The translations under genes and the position numbers were made by a program. Under the pieces are notes generated by a model, which saw only the letters and a list, made by a program, of their open reading frames with translations, was not told where the DNA came from and ran no database searches. DNA of 64,000 nucleotides from assembly GCA_951812615.1 (NCBI GenBank), contig CATOSU010000001.1, positions 186,001 to 250,000 on the forward strand, written 5' to 3'. This DNA comes from an uncultured Paracoccaceae bacterium (GTDB taxonomy: Bacteria > Pseudomonadota > Alphaproteobacteria > Rhodobacterales > Rhodobacteraceae). Positions 28,952-37,158 of this stretch are shown here, in pieces; position 1 is the stretch's first letter, and each line of letters begins with the position of its first letter.

Positions 28952-29245
28952 GCGGGCGTGGCGGAATGGTAGACGCATCGGACTTAAATCATTGAGTGCG
29001 CCGGACGGAAACACCGGCGTAGAACTGCTCAAATTCGGGGAAACCTGTAAAATGGCAATCCCGAGCCAAGCCCCTTGCCGGGGAAGGTGTAGAGACTAGA
29101 CGGGCAGCACCTACGGCCGATGGCTAGGGTGAAGGGATAGTCCAGACCCCAAACACCGGGGCTCCGGTGGCGGCGAAAGCCGTAGAGGGTAAGAAAATCC
29201 GTGGGGCATATGCCCGTGGGGGTTCAAGTCCCCCCGCCCGTACCA
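28952..29245 (+). tRNA. tRNA-Leu(UAA), interrupted by a group I intron
   Basis: The 5' exon is 28952-28985 and the 3' exon 29194-29245; spliced, they give an 86-nt class II tRNA with encoded CCA. Acceptor GCGGGCG pairs with CGCCCGT (G-U at the first pair). The D arm is GGCGGAATGGTAGACGC, the anticodon loop C-T-TAA-A-A, the long variable arm GGGC-ATAT-GCCC, and the T arm GGGGG-TTCAAGT-CCCCC. The anticodon is UAA, split between U34 and A35 by the intron, the same position as in cyanobacterial and plastid trnL. A TATAGG box lies about 20 bases upstream. Short-intron tRNA finders may miss it or misplace it. Confidence 0.93.
28986..29193 (+). ncRNA. Group I self-splicing intron in tRNA-Leu(UAA)
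   Basis: 208 nt with no open reading frame. P1 is the 5' exon end ACUU (28982-28985) paired with the guide GAGU (28994-28997), putting the required U-G wobble at the splice site. Core elements are P (TTCGGGGAAACC, 29034-29045), Q (AATCCCGAGCCAAG, 29057-29070), R (GTGTAGAGACTAGACGGG, 29087-29104) and S (AAGGGATAGTCC, 29132-29143). P3 pairs CTGCTC (29025-29030) with GGGCAG (29102-29107); P7 pairs GACTA (29094-29098) with TAGTC (29138-29142). P9 ends in a CGGCGAAAGCCG hairpin, and the intron ends in the expected terminal G (29193). The elements and size fit the IC3 subgroup of bacterial tRNA introns. Confidence 0.93.
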
Positions 29246-29596
29246 GCAAACAAACCCCGAAACCGTGCGGAAGGTGCGCTTCGGGAACCGCCACGATCTG
29301 CACGAAAACCTTTGTCCAAACCGAAATCATCGGGGAAACCCTGCTGCGTGCAGATTCCTCGATGAATTCTCCCTTGGGGGGCTTCGCACAGGCGGCTTGG
29401 CTGTGGCAGGCTGGCAGGCAATGATTGCGATCTGCAGATTTCCCGAAACTGAACCGGGCGGCCCGCCGGAATTCGGGCCCCGGCTGCGGTTCGATTAGCG
29501 GCATCTGCTCGTTTGACATGTAACGGAAGGCGAAGGTTGATCCCGGGCAGTTCGCCGTCCGAATTGTGTGGCAAAACCGGAATGGAGGATCTGACG
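29246..29596. other. Intergenic region after tRNA-Leu
   Basis: About 350 bases between the tRNA and the MscS gene. I see no convincing coding frame; a leftward frame that reads GGLEPPRAYAPRI is the well-known false translation of a tRNA antisense strand. GGAGGA at 29584-29589 is the ribosome-binding site of the following gene. No attachment-site-like repeat of the tRNA 3' end was found nearby. Confidence 0.5.
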
Positions 29597-30907
29597 ATGC
29601 TGTTTCACCCGATCCGGGCCCTTGGCCTGACCCTTTGCCTGCTGTTTGCCGTCGTTCATGACGGCGCAGCGCGGGCACAGACCGGCAGTGAACCGCGCGC
29701 CGCGTTGGACAGCCTTGCCGCAGCCCAGAACGCAGCTGTGTCGCCCGGGGAACTGGCCATTCACTTGTTGCCGCTGACCGCCGCCGACCTGACGCAGGTG
29801 GCCGAGACATGGCAGAACCACGTGCGGGCCGGGCTGGAGGACATGGCAGCGACAAACCTTGCGTTACGGGAAGCGTCAGGTGACCGGGAAAACGAACTGC
29901 GCGCGCAGCTGACCGGGGAAAGCTCGGTCATGGCCAGCCGTCTGGCGAAATACCGGATGGTTCTGGATGAATGGTCCGGAAAAGGCGGTACCGAAGAAGA
30001 GGTGGCGGCGCATCGCGGATACGCGTCGGCGGTTACCGCCGGCACGCTGAAATCGACAGACATCCGGACGCTGATCAAAAGGATCTGGACATGGCTGACT
30101 GCGGAAGACGGCGGGTTGCGGGTAGTTTTGGGGCTTGCAGGTGTTGTCGTGGCCGTCTGGGTGCTGATGTTTCTGGCGCGGTTCGTACGCAACCTGGCGC
30201 GCCGCAATCTGGACCGTGTTCCAAGGATGTCGCGGCTGCTGAAATCCTTTGTTGTCGGCGTGGTCTACTGGGCGGTTTTCGTGCTTGGCATTCTGATCGT
30301 GCTGAGTGTGGTCGGTGTCAATGTCACCCCGCTCTTTGCGGTCTTCGGCGGGTTGTCCTTCATTCTCGGCTTCGCGCTTCAGGAAACGCTGGGCAATCTG
30401 GCCAGCGGGCTGATGATCATGATCCTCGAACCCTTCGACACCGGTGATTACATTCAGGTCGGCGGCGTGTCGGGGACCGTGGATGAGATGTCGGTGGTGT
30501 CGACCCGGATCCGGACCTTCGATAATCAGATCATTGTCGTGCCCAACAGCAAGATCTGGGGTGATATAATCACCAATGTCAGCGCGTCGGAAGAACGGCG
30601 TGTCGATCTGGTGTTCGGCATCGGCTACGCCGACAGCACCGCGCATGCGATCGAGGTTCTGAAGGCGTTGGTGGCCGGCCACGAGAAATGTCTGACCGAC
30701 CCCGCCGCGGAGATTTTCGTGGGCGAGCTGGGCGACAGTTCGGTCAACATCTTCTGCCGCCCGTGGGTGAAATCGGAGGACTACTGGGATGTCTACTGGG
30801 ACCTGACCGGGCAGGCCAAGAACCGGTTCGACGCCGAGGGCATCTCGATCCCGTTCCCGCAGCGGGATGTGCACCTGATTTCACAAAGCGCACCGGCGGA
30901 CAGCTGA
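29597..30907 (+). CDS. Mechanosensitive ion channel, MscS family
   Basis: 436 residues. A signal peptide (about residues 1-27, ending ARA) precedes a periplasmic helical region and two hydrophobic helices, then the pore helix. The conserved MscS core reads LGFALQETLGNLASGLMIM, followed by EPFDTGDYIQVGGVSGTV and the beta-domain motif RTFDNQIIVVPNSKIWGD. It should open under membrane tension and protect against hypo-osmotic shock. ATG 29597 is chosen because GGAGGA lies seven bases upstream. It stands alone in its orientation, 130 bases before the dehydrogenase gene. Confidence 0.92.
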   Translation: MLFHPIRALGLTLCLLFAVVHDGAARAQTGSEPRAALDSLAAAQNAAVSPGELAIHLLPLTAADLTQVAETWQNHVRAGLEDMAATNLALREASGDRENELRAQLTGESSVMASRLAKYRMVLDEWSGKGGTEEEVAAHRGYASAVTAGTLKSTDIRTLIKRIWTWLTAEDGGLRVVLGLAGVVVAVWVLMFLARFVRNLARRNLDRVPRMSRLLKSFVVGVVYWAVFVLGILIVLSVVGVNVTPLFAVFGGLSFILGFALQETLGNLASGLMIMILEPFDTGDYIQVGGVSGTVDEMSVVSTRIRTFDNQIIVVPNSKIWGDIITNVSASEERRVDLVFGIGYADSTAHAIEVLKALVAGHEKCLTDPAAEIFVGELGDSSVNIFCRPWVKSEDYWDVYWDLTGQAKNRFDAEGISIPFPQRDVHLISQSAPADS

Positions 30908-31039
30908 AACCGGCACTGTCTGGCAGGGTCGAGGCAGCGCTCGGAAGCCGGCAAAGCAGGATGGACCATCAGCGGGAACTGTCCTACCACGGGCGGCGTT
31001 CGATCCGGGCCGGAGCCCGGCCAGCCGGAGGACTACACC

Positions 31040-31987
31040 ATGCGTATCGCCGTACTTGATGATTACACCGGGTCCGCAAAAGGCGCGGCGGACTGGTCCG
31101 GGTTGGGGGACGCGGTGATCGAGCGGGTTGATCCCTCGCTGATGCCGGACGGGGCAGCCCGGGCGGCGGCGTTGCAGCCCTATGACGTTCTGGTTGCGAT
31201 GCGCGAACGCACGCCGTTTCCGGCAGAGTTGCTGGCGGAGCTGGGCAATCTGAGGCTGCTGGTGACCACCGGGATGCGCAACAATGCCATCGACATGGAG
31301 GCCGCCCGCAAAGGGGGGATCGATGTCTGCGGCACGCAGATGCCGCCCTATGCCGCATTCGAACATACCTGGGCGCTGATCCTGGCTCTGGCCAAGCAGG
31401 TCCCGGCCGAGGCGCTGGCGATGCGGTCGGGGCAATGGCAGCAGCATACCGGCGTGGGGCTGCAGGGAAAGACGCTGGGCGTGCTGGGGCTGGGCAGGCT
31501 GGGCGGCAAGGTTGCGGATGTTGCGCGGGCCTTCGACATGAAAGTGATCGCGTGGAGCCCGAACCTGACCGACGAGCGGGCCGCTGCGCGCGGCGCCACA
31601 CGGGTGGATCGCGAAACCCTGTTCCGCGAGGCTGATATCCTGACGGTTCACATGGTTCTGAGTGACCGGACCCGGGGGCTGATCGGGGCGCCGGAATTGT
31701 CGCTGATGAAACCATCCGCCTATCTGGTGAACACCTCGCGCGGGCCGCTGGTGGACGAAGCGGCGCTGACCGATGCGTTGCGGTCGGGGCGGATCGCCGG
31801 GGCCGGGCTGGATGTGTTCGACGTGGAGCCGCTGCCGGCCGATCATCCGCTGCGGGGGCTGGAAAACACCGTGCTGACCGGCCATACCGGCTATGTCATC
31901 CGGGAGATGTACGAACTGACCTATGGTCAGGCGGTTGAAAACATCCTCGCGTGGAAGGCCGGTGCGCCGCTGCGGTTGCTGAACTGA
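31040..31987 (+). CDS. D-2-hydroxyacid dehydrogenase family protein
   Basis: 315-residue NAD-dependent dehydrogenase. The Rossmann motif is LGLGRLGGKVADVA; the catalytic Arg is in VNTSRGPLVDE, the Glu in LDVFDVEPLP, and the His in VLTGHTGYV. The start at ATG 31040 follows CGGAGGA. The family includes phosphoglycerate, glyoxylate and hydroxypyruvate reductases; nothing in the neighbourhood decides the substrate. Confidence 0.88.
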   Translation: MRIAVLDDYTGSAKGAADWSGLGDAVIERVDPSLMPDGAARAAALQPYDVLVAMRERTPFPAELLAELGNLRLLVTTGMRNNAIDMEAARKGGIDVCGTQMPPYAAFEHTWALILALAKQVPAEALAMRSGQWQQHTGVGLQGKTLGVLGLGRLGGKVADVARAFDMKVIAWSPNLTDERAAARGATRVDRETLFREADILTVHMVLSDRTRGLIGAPELSLMKPSAYLVNTSRGPLVDEAALTDALRSGRIAGAGLDVFDVEPLPADHPLRGLENTVLTGHTGYVIREMYELTYGQAVENILAWKAGAPLRLLN

Positions 31988-32025
31988 CCGGCGGGCGCGC
32001 GGATCCGCACCCGCAGAGCGCGCCC

Positions 32026-32829
32026 CTACCCGTCCACGCGAACCCGCGGCCCGACATCCAGACGCCACGCGAAATCGACATTGTCGAGGCGCGGGAAATA
32101 TTCGGTCACCAGCGGGTCGTGCCCGGGAATGACGCGGTCGGGGGTTCCGGCAAGCCGTGTCAGCGTGCCGAAACCGTCCAGCATGGCCTGTGTGTCGACG
32201 ACGATCGGGAACGGTTTTCCCTTCAGGAAGTTCTCGTAGTAATGCGTGGCGTCGGACGCGAGACATAGCGGCCCGTGTTCGGTTTCCACCTCGACCACCT
32301 GCAGCCCACGGGAATGGCCGCCGACGCAATGCACCCTGACGCCCGGCGCGACCTCGGCCGATCCGTCGTGAAACACAACGCGCCCGGAATATACGTGCCG
32401 GACCATTTCGCAGACATGTTCCACGGTATACGGCATTTGCAGGGTCGGGTGGCACATGCACGGGCCGGTGGCAAAGGCCATTTCCGCCGCCTGCAGGTGA
32501 AAGCGGGCATTGGGATAGCGGTGCAGGCCGCCGGCATGGTCATAATGCAGATGCGTGATGATCACGGTGTCCACGTCGGCGGCGCTGAGACCCAGTGCCT
32601 CGATTGCAGTGGCCGGATCGCGCAGCACCGGGCGTTGGCGGCGGTCGGCATCCAGCGTCTCATAGCCGGTATCGACGACGATCTTCCGGGGGCCGTTTTC
32701 CAGAACCCAGACGAAGTAATCCATGCCGTGCGGCGCGGCCGGGTGATCGTCGAAAATGAAGCTGTCGGCCCGGACCCGGGCGTTCCGCTCGGAATACTTG
32801 AGGGCATAAACCTTCCAATGCGTGCTCAT
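32026..32829 (-). CDS. N-acyl homoserine lactonase family metallo-beta-lactamase-fold hydrolase
   Basis: 267 residues with the binuclear zinc motif HLHYDHAGG, a later GGHSRGLQVV His, the bridging Asp in ASDATHYYENF and the C-terminal VIPGHDP. This order is that of AiiA/AttM-type lactonases, which open the homoserine lactone ring of quorum-sensing signals. ATG 32829 follows AGGGAGA. It is divergent from an SDR gene. Whether it really degrades acyl-homoserine lactones or another lactone cannot be told; the nearness of a capsule/GTA-spike cluster makes signal quenching worth testing. Confidence 0.82.
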   Translation of the reverse strand: MSTHWKVYALKYSERNARVRADSFIFDDHPAAPHGMDYFVWVLENGPRKIVVDTGYETLDADRRQRPVLRDPATAIEALGLSAADVDTVIITHLHYDHAGGLHRYPNARFHLQAAEMAFATGPCMCHPTLQMPYTVEHVCEMVRHVYSGRVVFHDGSAEVAPGVRVHCVGGHSRGLQVVEVETEHGPLCLASDATHYYENFLKGKPFPIVVDTQAMLDGFGTLTRLAGTPDRVIPGHDPLVTEYFPRLDNVDFAWRLDVGPRVRVDG

Positions 32830-32987
32830 TCTGGCTTTCTCCCTGCCGGTCTGCCCGACAAATTGTGCGATCGGCCGGGGAAAGGCAATCGGGCCGCTGC
32901 CCCGGTTTCGGAGTGCAGGGTGTTCCACGAAGGCTTGAGCACCGGAAGCGTGGCGGGCAGGGTACCTCAAAACCGAAAGGAGAATCG

Positions 32988-33701
32988 ATGTCGGATCTGC
33001 CCTTTTCCCTTGCCGGACGCCGCATCGCGATCACCGGAGCCGCCAGCGGGATTGGCGCAGCCACGGCACGTCTGTGCGCGCGGCTGGGCGCGGGTGTTGT
33101 GCTGCTGGATGTCAATGACGCGTCCGAGGTGGCCCGGGAAACCGGCGGTGAAGCGATACAGTGTGATGTGACTGACCGGGACGTCGTTCGCCGGGTGGCG
33201 GCGGATATCGGGCCGGTTGACGGGTTGGTGCTGGCCGCGGGGATACAGCCATATGACCATTGGGGCGAGGATGACTGGGCCGAAAACTGGGACCGGGTTT
33301 TGCGGGTGAACACGTTTGGAATGGCCGCGGTGGCCGAGGCGTTTTTCGACGCGATGTGCGACACCGGCGGCTCGATCGTGCTGCTGGGCAGCCAGTCGGG
33401 GCGCAATGGCGGCACGTTCAGCGCGCCGCATTACGTGTTTTCCAAAGGCGGCGTGCACGCGTTTTGCCGCTGGCTGGCGCGCAAGGGTGCAGGGGCCGGC
33501 GTGACTGTGAACGCGGTGGCGCCGGGGCCGGTGGACACACCGTTCATCGATGGTCAGACCGTTGATCCGGCGCTGCTGCCGCTTGGGCGGCTGTGCACCG
33601 CCGAGGAGATTGCCGGGCCGATCGCTTTCCTGCTGTCACCGGCGGCGGCCTATGTGACCGGGACGGTTCTGGACGTGAACGGCGGCATGAGTTTCAACTG
33701 A
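32988..33701 (+). CDS. SDR family oxidoreductase
   Basis: 237 residues, classical SDR. TGAASGIGAATA is the cofactor motif, LAAG replaces the usual NNAG, a Ser lies in GSQSGRNGG, YVFSK is the Tyr/Lys pair, and APGPVDTPF and DVNGGMSF end the protein. Start ATG 32988 has AAAGGAGA just upstream. Divergent from the lactonase-like gene, with about 160 bases between them. Substrate unknown. Confidence 0.87.
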   Translation: MSDLPFSLAGRRIAITGAASGIGAATARLCARLGAGVVLLDVNDASEVARETGGEAIQCDVTDRDVVRRVAADIGPVDGLVLAAGIQPYDHWGEDDWAENWDRVLRVNTFGMAAVAEAFFDAMCDTGGSIVLLGSQSGRNGGTFSAPHYVFSKGGVHAFCRWLARKGAGAGVTVNAVAPGPVDTPFIDGQTVDPALLPLGRLCTAEEIAGPIAFLLSPAAAYVTGTVLDVNGGMSFN

Positions 33702-33736
33702 CCCTGAAAACGGGCCGGGATGTTCGTCAGCGGGCG

Positions 33737-33751
33737 TTAACGCTTCGGTAA
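33737..33751. promoter_or_regulatory. CtrA-like half-site pair upstream of the polysaccharide cluster
   Basis: TTAA-N7-GTAA differs from the full CtrA consensus TTAA-N7-TTAA at one position and lies 48 bases before the first glycosyltransferase gene. CtrA influences gene transfer agent and surface genes in Rhodobacterales, but short sites such as this arise by chance. Confidence 0.3.
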
Positions 33752-33798
33752 GGATTTGCGCCTTCTATGGGGCAATCCTGGTTAACGAGCCCTTTGCC

Positions 33799-34983
33799 TT
33801 GCCCAAGCACGCCGTCATCCTCACCGGTCACTTCCCGCAGCAGAAACGCCGCGCAAGCATTCCGTGGCTGTGTCATCACCTGCGGCGCGAGGGCTGGCAT
33901 GTCACGATGGTGACGGTTGGCTATAGCTGGCTCAGCAAATGGCTGGGGGATCGCCGGTTCGAGGGGCTGCAGCAGGTTCCGCGGACCGGTGTCACACGGC
34001 ATGATGACGGGTTCGTTTCCGTCATGGGATATGCGCCGGTCCATCCGGTTTCGACGGGATCTCGTGTAATCGACCGGCTGCTGGAGCCGGTTCACGGGCT
34101 GTTTGCCCGGTATTGGCGACCGCGGGTCTCGCGGATCGTCGCGGCGGCGGATCTGGTGGTGCTGGAAAGCGGCGCGCCGGTTCTGCTGGCCGACGTGGTG
34201 CGCCGGGCCGCCCCGGACGCGGCGCTGGTCTATAAGATCGCAGATGATGTGCGGGTTCTGGGCCTGCCGGGCTTCGTGGCACGGGCCGAGCTGCACCACG
34301 CGCCGCTGTTTGACCGGATCAGCGTGGCCAGCCCGCAACTGGCGGCGCGGTTCGGGCATCTGGCGTCGGTGCAGATCGACCCGCTGGGGGTGCCGAAAGC
34401 GCTGTTCGACCGGGCGCTGCCCGACCCCTACGCCGACCGTGCCGGGGTTGAGGCCGTCTGTGCCGGCACGACGCTGCTGGATCTGGAGGCGGTGTGCAGG
34501 ATGGCGGATCTGCGGCCGGGCTGGCGGTTTCATATCATAGGCCGGATGCGGCAGCACCCGCGCGAGGTGCCGCCGAACCTGATCCTGCACGGGGAATGTC
34601 CGTTCGAGGAAACCGCCGGACGGGTCCGGCATGCCGATATCGGGCTGGCGCCCTATCTGGACCGGCCGGGGATCGGTTATCAGTCGACCCATTCAAACCG
34701 CATCCTGATGTACCGGTATTTCGGTCTGCCAGTGATCGGCCCGGCGCGGCTGAAGCCGGCGGACCTGCCATCGCTCTGCGCCTATGTCCCCGGCGATCCC
34801 GACAGCCTGCGCGCGGCGCTGCACCGGGCTGAGAAGACCCTGCCTGCACCGGAACGGGAGGCAATCCCGGACTGGTCCGACTTTGCGGACCGGATCGCGG
34901 CCACCCCGGCCCCGGCCCAACCGCGGCGTCCGGCGCCGGGGTTGAGGCCCGCGAAGGGCCTCGGCGAAAGGGCGGTGACATGA
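33799..34983 (+). CDS. Glycosyltransferase (GumK-like, GT-B fold)
   Basis: 394 residues, first gene of the polysaccharide cluster. The N-terminal half opens with AVILTGHFPQQKRRASIPWL, and the C-terminal half has IIGRMRQHPREVPPNLILHG and the sugar-nucleotide region HSNRILMYRYFGLPVIG, which resembles GumK-type glucuronosyltransferases. It should transfer a sugar, possibly a uronic acid, to a lipid-linked oligosaccharide at the inner membrane. The start appears to be TTG 33799, as no ATG or GTG precedes it in frame. It overlaps the next gene by four bases. Confidence 0.75.
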   Translation: MPKHAVILTGHFPQQKRRASIPWLCHHLRREGWHVTMVTVGYSWLSKWLGDRRFEGLQQVPRTGVTRHDDGFVSVMGYAPVHPVSTGSRVIDRLLEPVHGLFARYWRPRVSRIVAAADLVVLESGAPVLLADVVRRAAPDAALVYKIADDVRVLGLPGFVARAELHHAPLFDRISVASPQLAARFGHLASVQIDPLGVPKALFDRALPDPYADRAGVEAVCAGTTLLDLEAVCRMADLRPGWRFHIIGRMRQHPREVPPNLILHGECPFEETAGRVRHADIGLAPYLDRPGIGYQSTHSNRILMYRYFGLPVIGPARLKPADLPSLCAYVPGDPDSLRAALHRAEKTLPAPEREAIPDWSDFADRIAATPAPAQPRRPAPGLRPAKGLGERAVT

Positions 34984-36134
34984 CGGTCCACATCAACGCC
35001 CGGTTCCTGACCCAGCCGGTGTCCGGCGTGCAACGCTTTGCGCGCGGGTTGTTGGGGGCGCTGGACGCAAGGCTGGTCAACGATCCCGGCCTGAACCGAC
35101 AGTTCGGTCCCTTCGACGCGTGGTATCCCGCCGGTCAGACACTAATCGCGCCGCCCGACTGGCAGGCAATCCGGCTGCGGCCCCTGCGGGGCGGGACCGG
35201 GCACATGTGGGAGCAGGTCCGGCTTGGCGCGCAGGTGGGGACGGCACCGTTGCTGAGCCTGTGCGGCTCTGGCCCGCTGATCTGCGACCGACAGTTGCTG
35301 GTGTTGCATGACGCCAATATCTGGACCGAACCGGCTGCGTTCAGCTGGCGATACACGCTGTTTCACCGGGCCATGCGACCGCTGCTGGCCACGCGGGCCG
35401 GGCAATTGGCAACTGTCAGCCGCCACGCGGCGGCGTCCTTGTCCGATCATCTGCGCATTTCGCGGGACAGGTTCACCATCATCGCCAACAGCGCCGAACA
35501 TATTCTGCACGTAGAAGAAGACCGCCAGGCCCTGCAGCAGTTCGGCCTGACACCGGGCGGTTACATTCTGACCGTCGGCAACCGGTCACCGAACAAGAAC
35601 ATCTCGCGGCTGGCCGCGGCGGTGCTGCGGCTGCCGGGGCAGGCCCCGGTTCTGGCCGTGGCCGGGGGAAATGTGCCCGGTGTGCGTGTCGACGGCCAGA
35701 ACGGCTGTGATCGGATCAGGTTGCTGGGGCGGGTCACGGATGGCGCGCTGAAGGCACTTTACCGCAACGCTGCCTGTTTCGTCTGGCCGGCGCTGTCCGA
35801 GGGGTTCGGCATTCCGCCACTGGAAGCGATGGCCGCCGGGACACCGGTGCTGTCGTCCAACCGGACCGCGATGCCGGACGTGCTGGGCGATGCGGCATGG
35901 TATTTTGACCCCGAGGACGTGGCATCAATGACGCAATGCCTGCGGCAGTTTCTGGCCCTGCCCGCCGGCGCGCGGGCGGATATGGCAGGCCGCGGGAAAC
36001 GGCAGGCCGCGCGGTACAGCTGGGACACCGGCGCGGGCCTGTTGCTGGAGTCGCTGGCCGCGATGACACTGCCGCAGGACTTGCCCTTTGCGGCGGACGG
36101 TCTGGATGCTTCGCATGCGCCCCGGGCGTCCTGA
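34980..36134 (+). CDS. Glycosyltransferase family 4 protein
   Basis: 384 residues, GT-B fold. The N-terminal domain starts MTVHINARFLTQPVSGVQRF, and the C-terminal domain has LTVGNRSPNKNISRL and the retaining-enzyme signature WPALSEGFGIPPLEAMAAG, where the E-x7-E motif contacts the nucleotide sugar. The ATGA overlap with the upstream gene shows translational coupling. Probably an alpha-sugar transferase in capsule or exopolysaccharide repeat assembly. Confidence 0.88.
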   Translation: MTVHINARFLTQPVSGVQRFARGLLGALDARLVNDPGLNRQFGPFDAWYPAGQTLIAPPDWQAIRLRPLRGGTGHMWEQVRLGAQVGTAPLLSLCGSGPLICDRQLLVLHDANIWTEPAAFSWRYTLFHRAMRPLLATRAGQLATVSRHAAASLSDHLRISRDRFTIIANSAEHILHVEEDRQALQQFGLTPGGYILTVGNRSPNKNISRLAAAVLRLPGQAPVLAVAGGNVPGVRVDGQNGCDRIRLLGRVTDGALKALYRNAACFVWPALSEGFGIPPLEAMAAGTPVLSSNRTAMPDVLGDAAWYFDPEDVASMTQCLRQFLALPAGARADMAGRGKRQAARYSWDTGAGLLLESLAAMTLPQDLPFAADGLDASHAPRAS

Positions 36135-37158
36135 ACCGCCCGGCCTGCCGGGTGCCGGCCCGGTCGTGATTGTCGGGTGTCAGCGGTCCGGCACGACCCT
36201 GCTGCGCAGTATGCTAAACGCGCATCCCGATATCGCGCTGGGCTATGAATGCGATTTTTTCGAGCGGCTGGCCCCGGTCTATGGCGGCCTGCAGGACATC
36301 CGCCCGCATCTGGACGGGTTCCTGACCGATCTGGCGCAGGTGGAGCGGTTTGGCTACTGGCGGCTGAGCCGGGCCGAACTGCGGGCCGCGTTCGACGCGA
36401 AACCCGGTGCGGTGAGCTATGCGGAGGCGGTTTGGATCATCGCCGGGACCTATCGCGACAAGCACAGACCGGCGGCGCGGCTGACCGGGTTCAAGAGCCC
36501 CAACACGGTGCAGAGGCTGGACGGGTATTTCGGCCTCTTTCCGGAAGGCCGGGTTCTGCACATCATCCGCGACCCGCGTGCGGTGCTGGCCTCGGAACTG
36601 AAGAAACGGCGGCGGAGCGGGGCGGGCTGCAACCGGTACTTGCAGACAGTCCGTGTCGGCCGCCGGTACCGCCGGGCCCGGGCCGCGCAATTGCGGTTCG
36701 TTGCGGATCCGAGGGTTTATGCGTTACGCTACGAGGATCTGATCCGGCAACCGGCGGATACCCTTGCCGGGATATGCGCGTGGCTGCGACTTCCGATGGC
36801 GCCCGGCATGCTGACCCATCATCTGAGCGCGGACACGCCGGAACAGGAAAAGTGGCAGCACGGGCTGACCATGCAACCGCCGCAACGGGCGCGGCTGACG
36901 GGGTATCAATCAGAACTGACAGCGGTGGAGACGGCGGCGATCGGCTACATGTGCCGGGCCTATATGGGGCGTGAAGCTGGCAGGGCATTGGGCGTGTCCG
37001 GCGCCCTGTTTCTGGCTTCCGGCTGGGCGAGCTGGCTGATGGCCGGGGTTGCCCGGCGTGGCGCGCATCTGATCGCCGCCGTACCTCAGGCCCGTGTCAG
37101 GGCCAGCCTGAGGTCGGACACCGCCCCCGGCGCCACCAGCGCCAGCAGGAGCGGATAG
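36106..37158 (+). CDS. Sulfotransferase family protein
   Basis: About 350 residues. The PAPS 5'-phosphosulfate loop is VGCQRSGTTLLRSMLNAHP, and the 3'-phosphate motif IIRDPRAVLASELKKRR. It transfers sulfate from PAPS, and within a glycan cluster the likely acceptor is a polysaccharide sugar. ATG 36106 is preferred to the more distant alternative at 36088; either overlaps the end of the GT4 gene. Its 3' end overlaps the convergent flippase gene by about 70 bases, which is unusual and could hint that the last residues are not conserved. Confidence 0.82.
   Translation: MLRMRPGRPEPPGLPGAGPVVIVGCQRSGTTLLRSMLNAHPDIALGYECDFFERLAPVYGGLQDIRPHLDGFLTDLAQVERFGYWRLSRAELRAAFDAKPGAVSYAEAVWIIAGTYRDKHRPAARLTGFKSPNTVQRLDGYFGLFPEGRVLHIIRDPRAVLASELKKRRRSGAGCNRYLQTVRVGRRYRRARAAQLRFVADPRVYALRYEDLIRQPADTLAGICAWLRLPMAPGMLTHHLSADTPEQEKWQHGLTMQPPQRARLTGYQSELTAVETAAIGYMCRAYMGREAGRALGVSGALFLASGWASWLMAGVARRGAHLIAAVPQARVRASLRSDTAPGATSASRSG

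Noticed and set aside
28952-29245. Integration site of a mobile element at the tRNA gene
   Set aside because: No integrase gene and no repeated tRNA 3' end in the following sequence.
29124-29855. Leftward 243-codon frame over the tRNA-Leu gene reading GGLEPPRAYAPRI
   Set aside because: This is the familiar false translation of a tRNA antisense strand; the intron-bearing tRNA explains the sequence.
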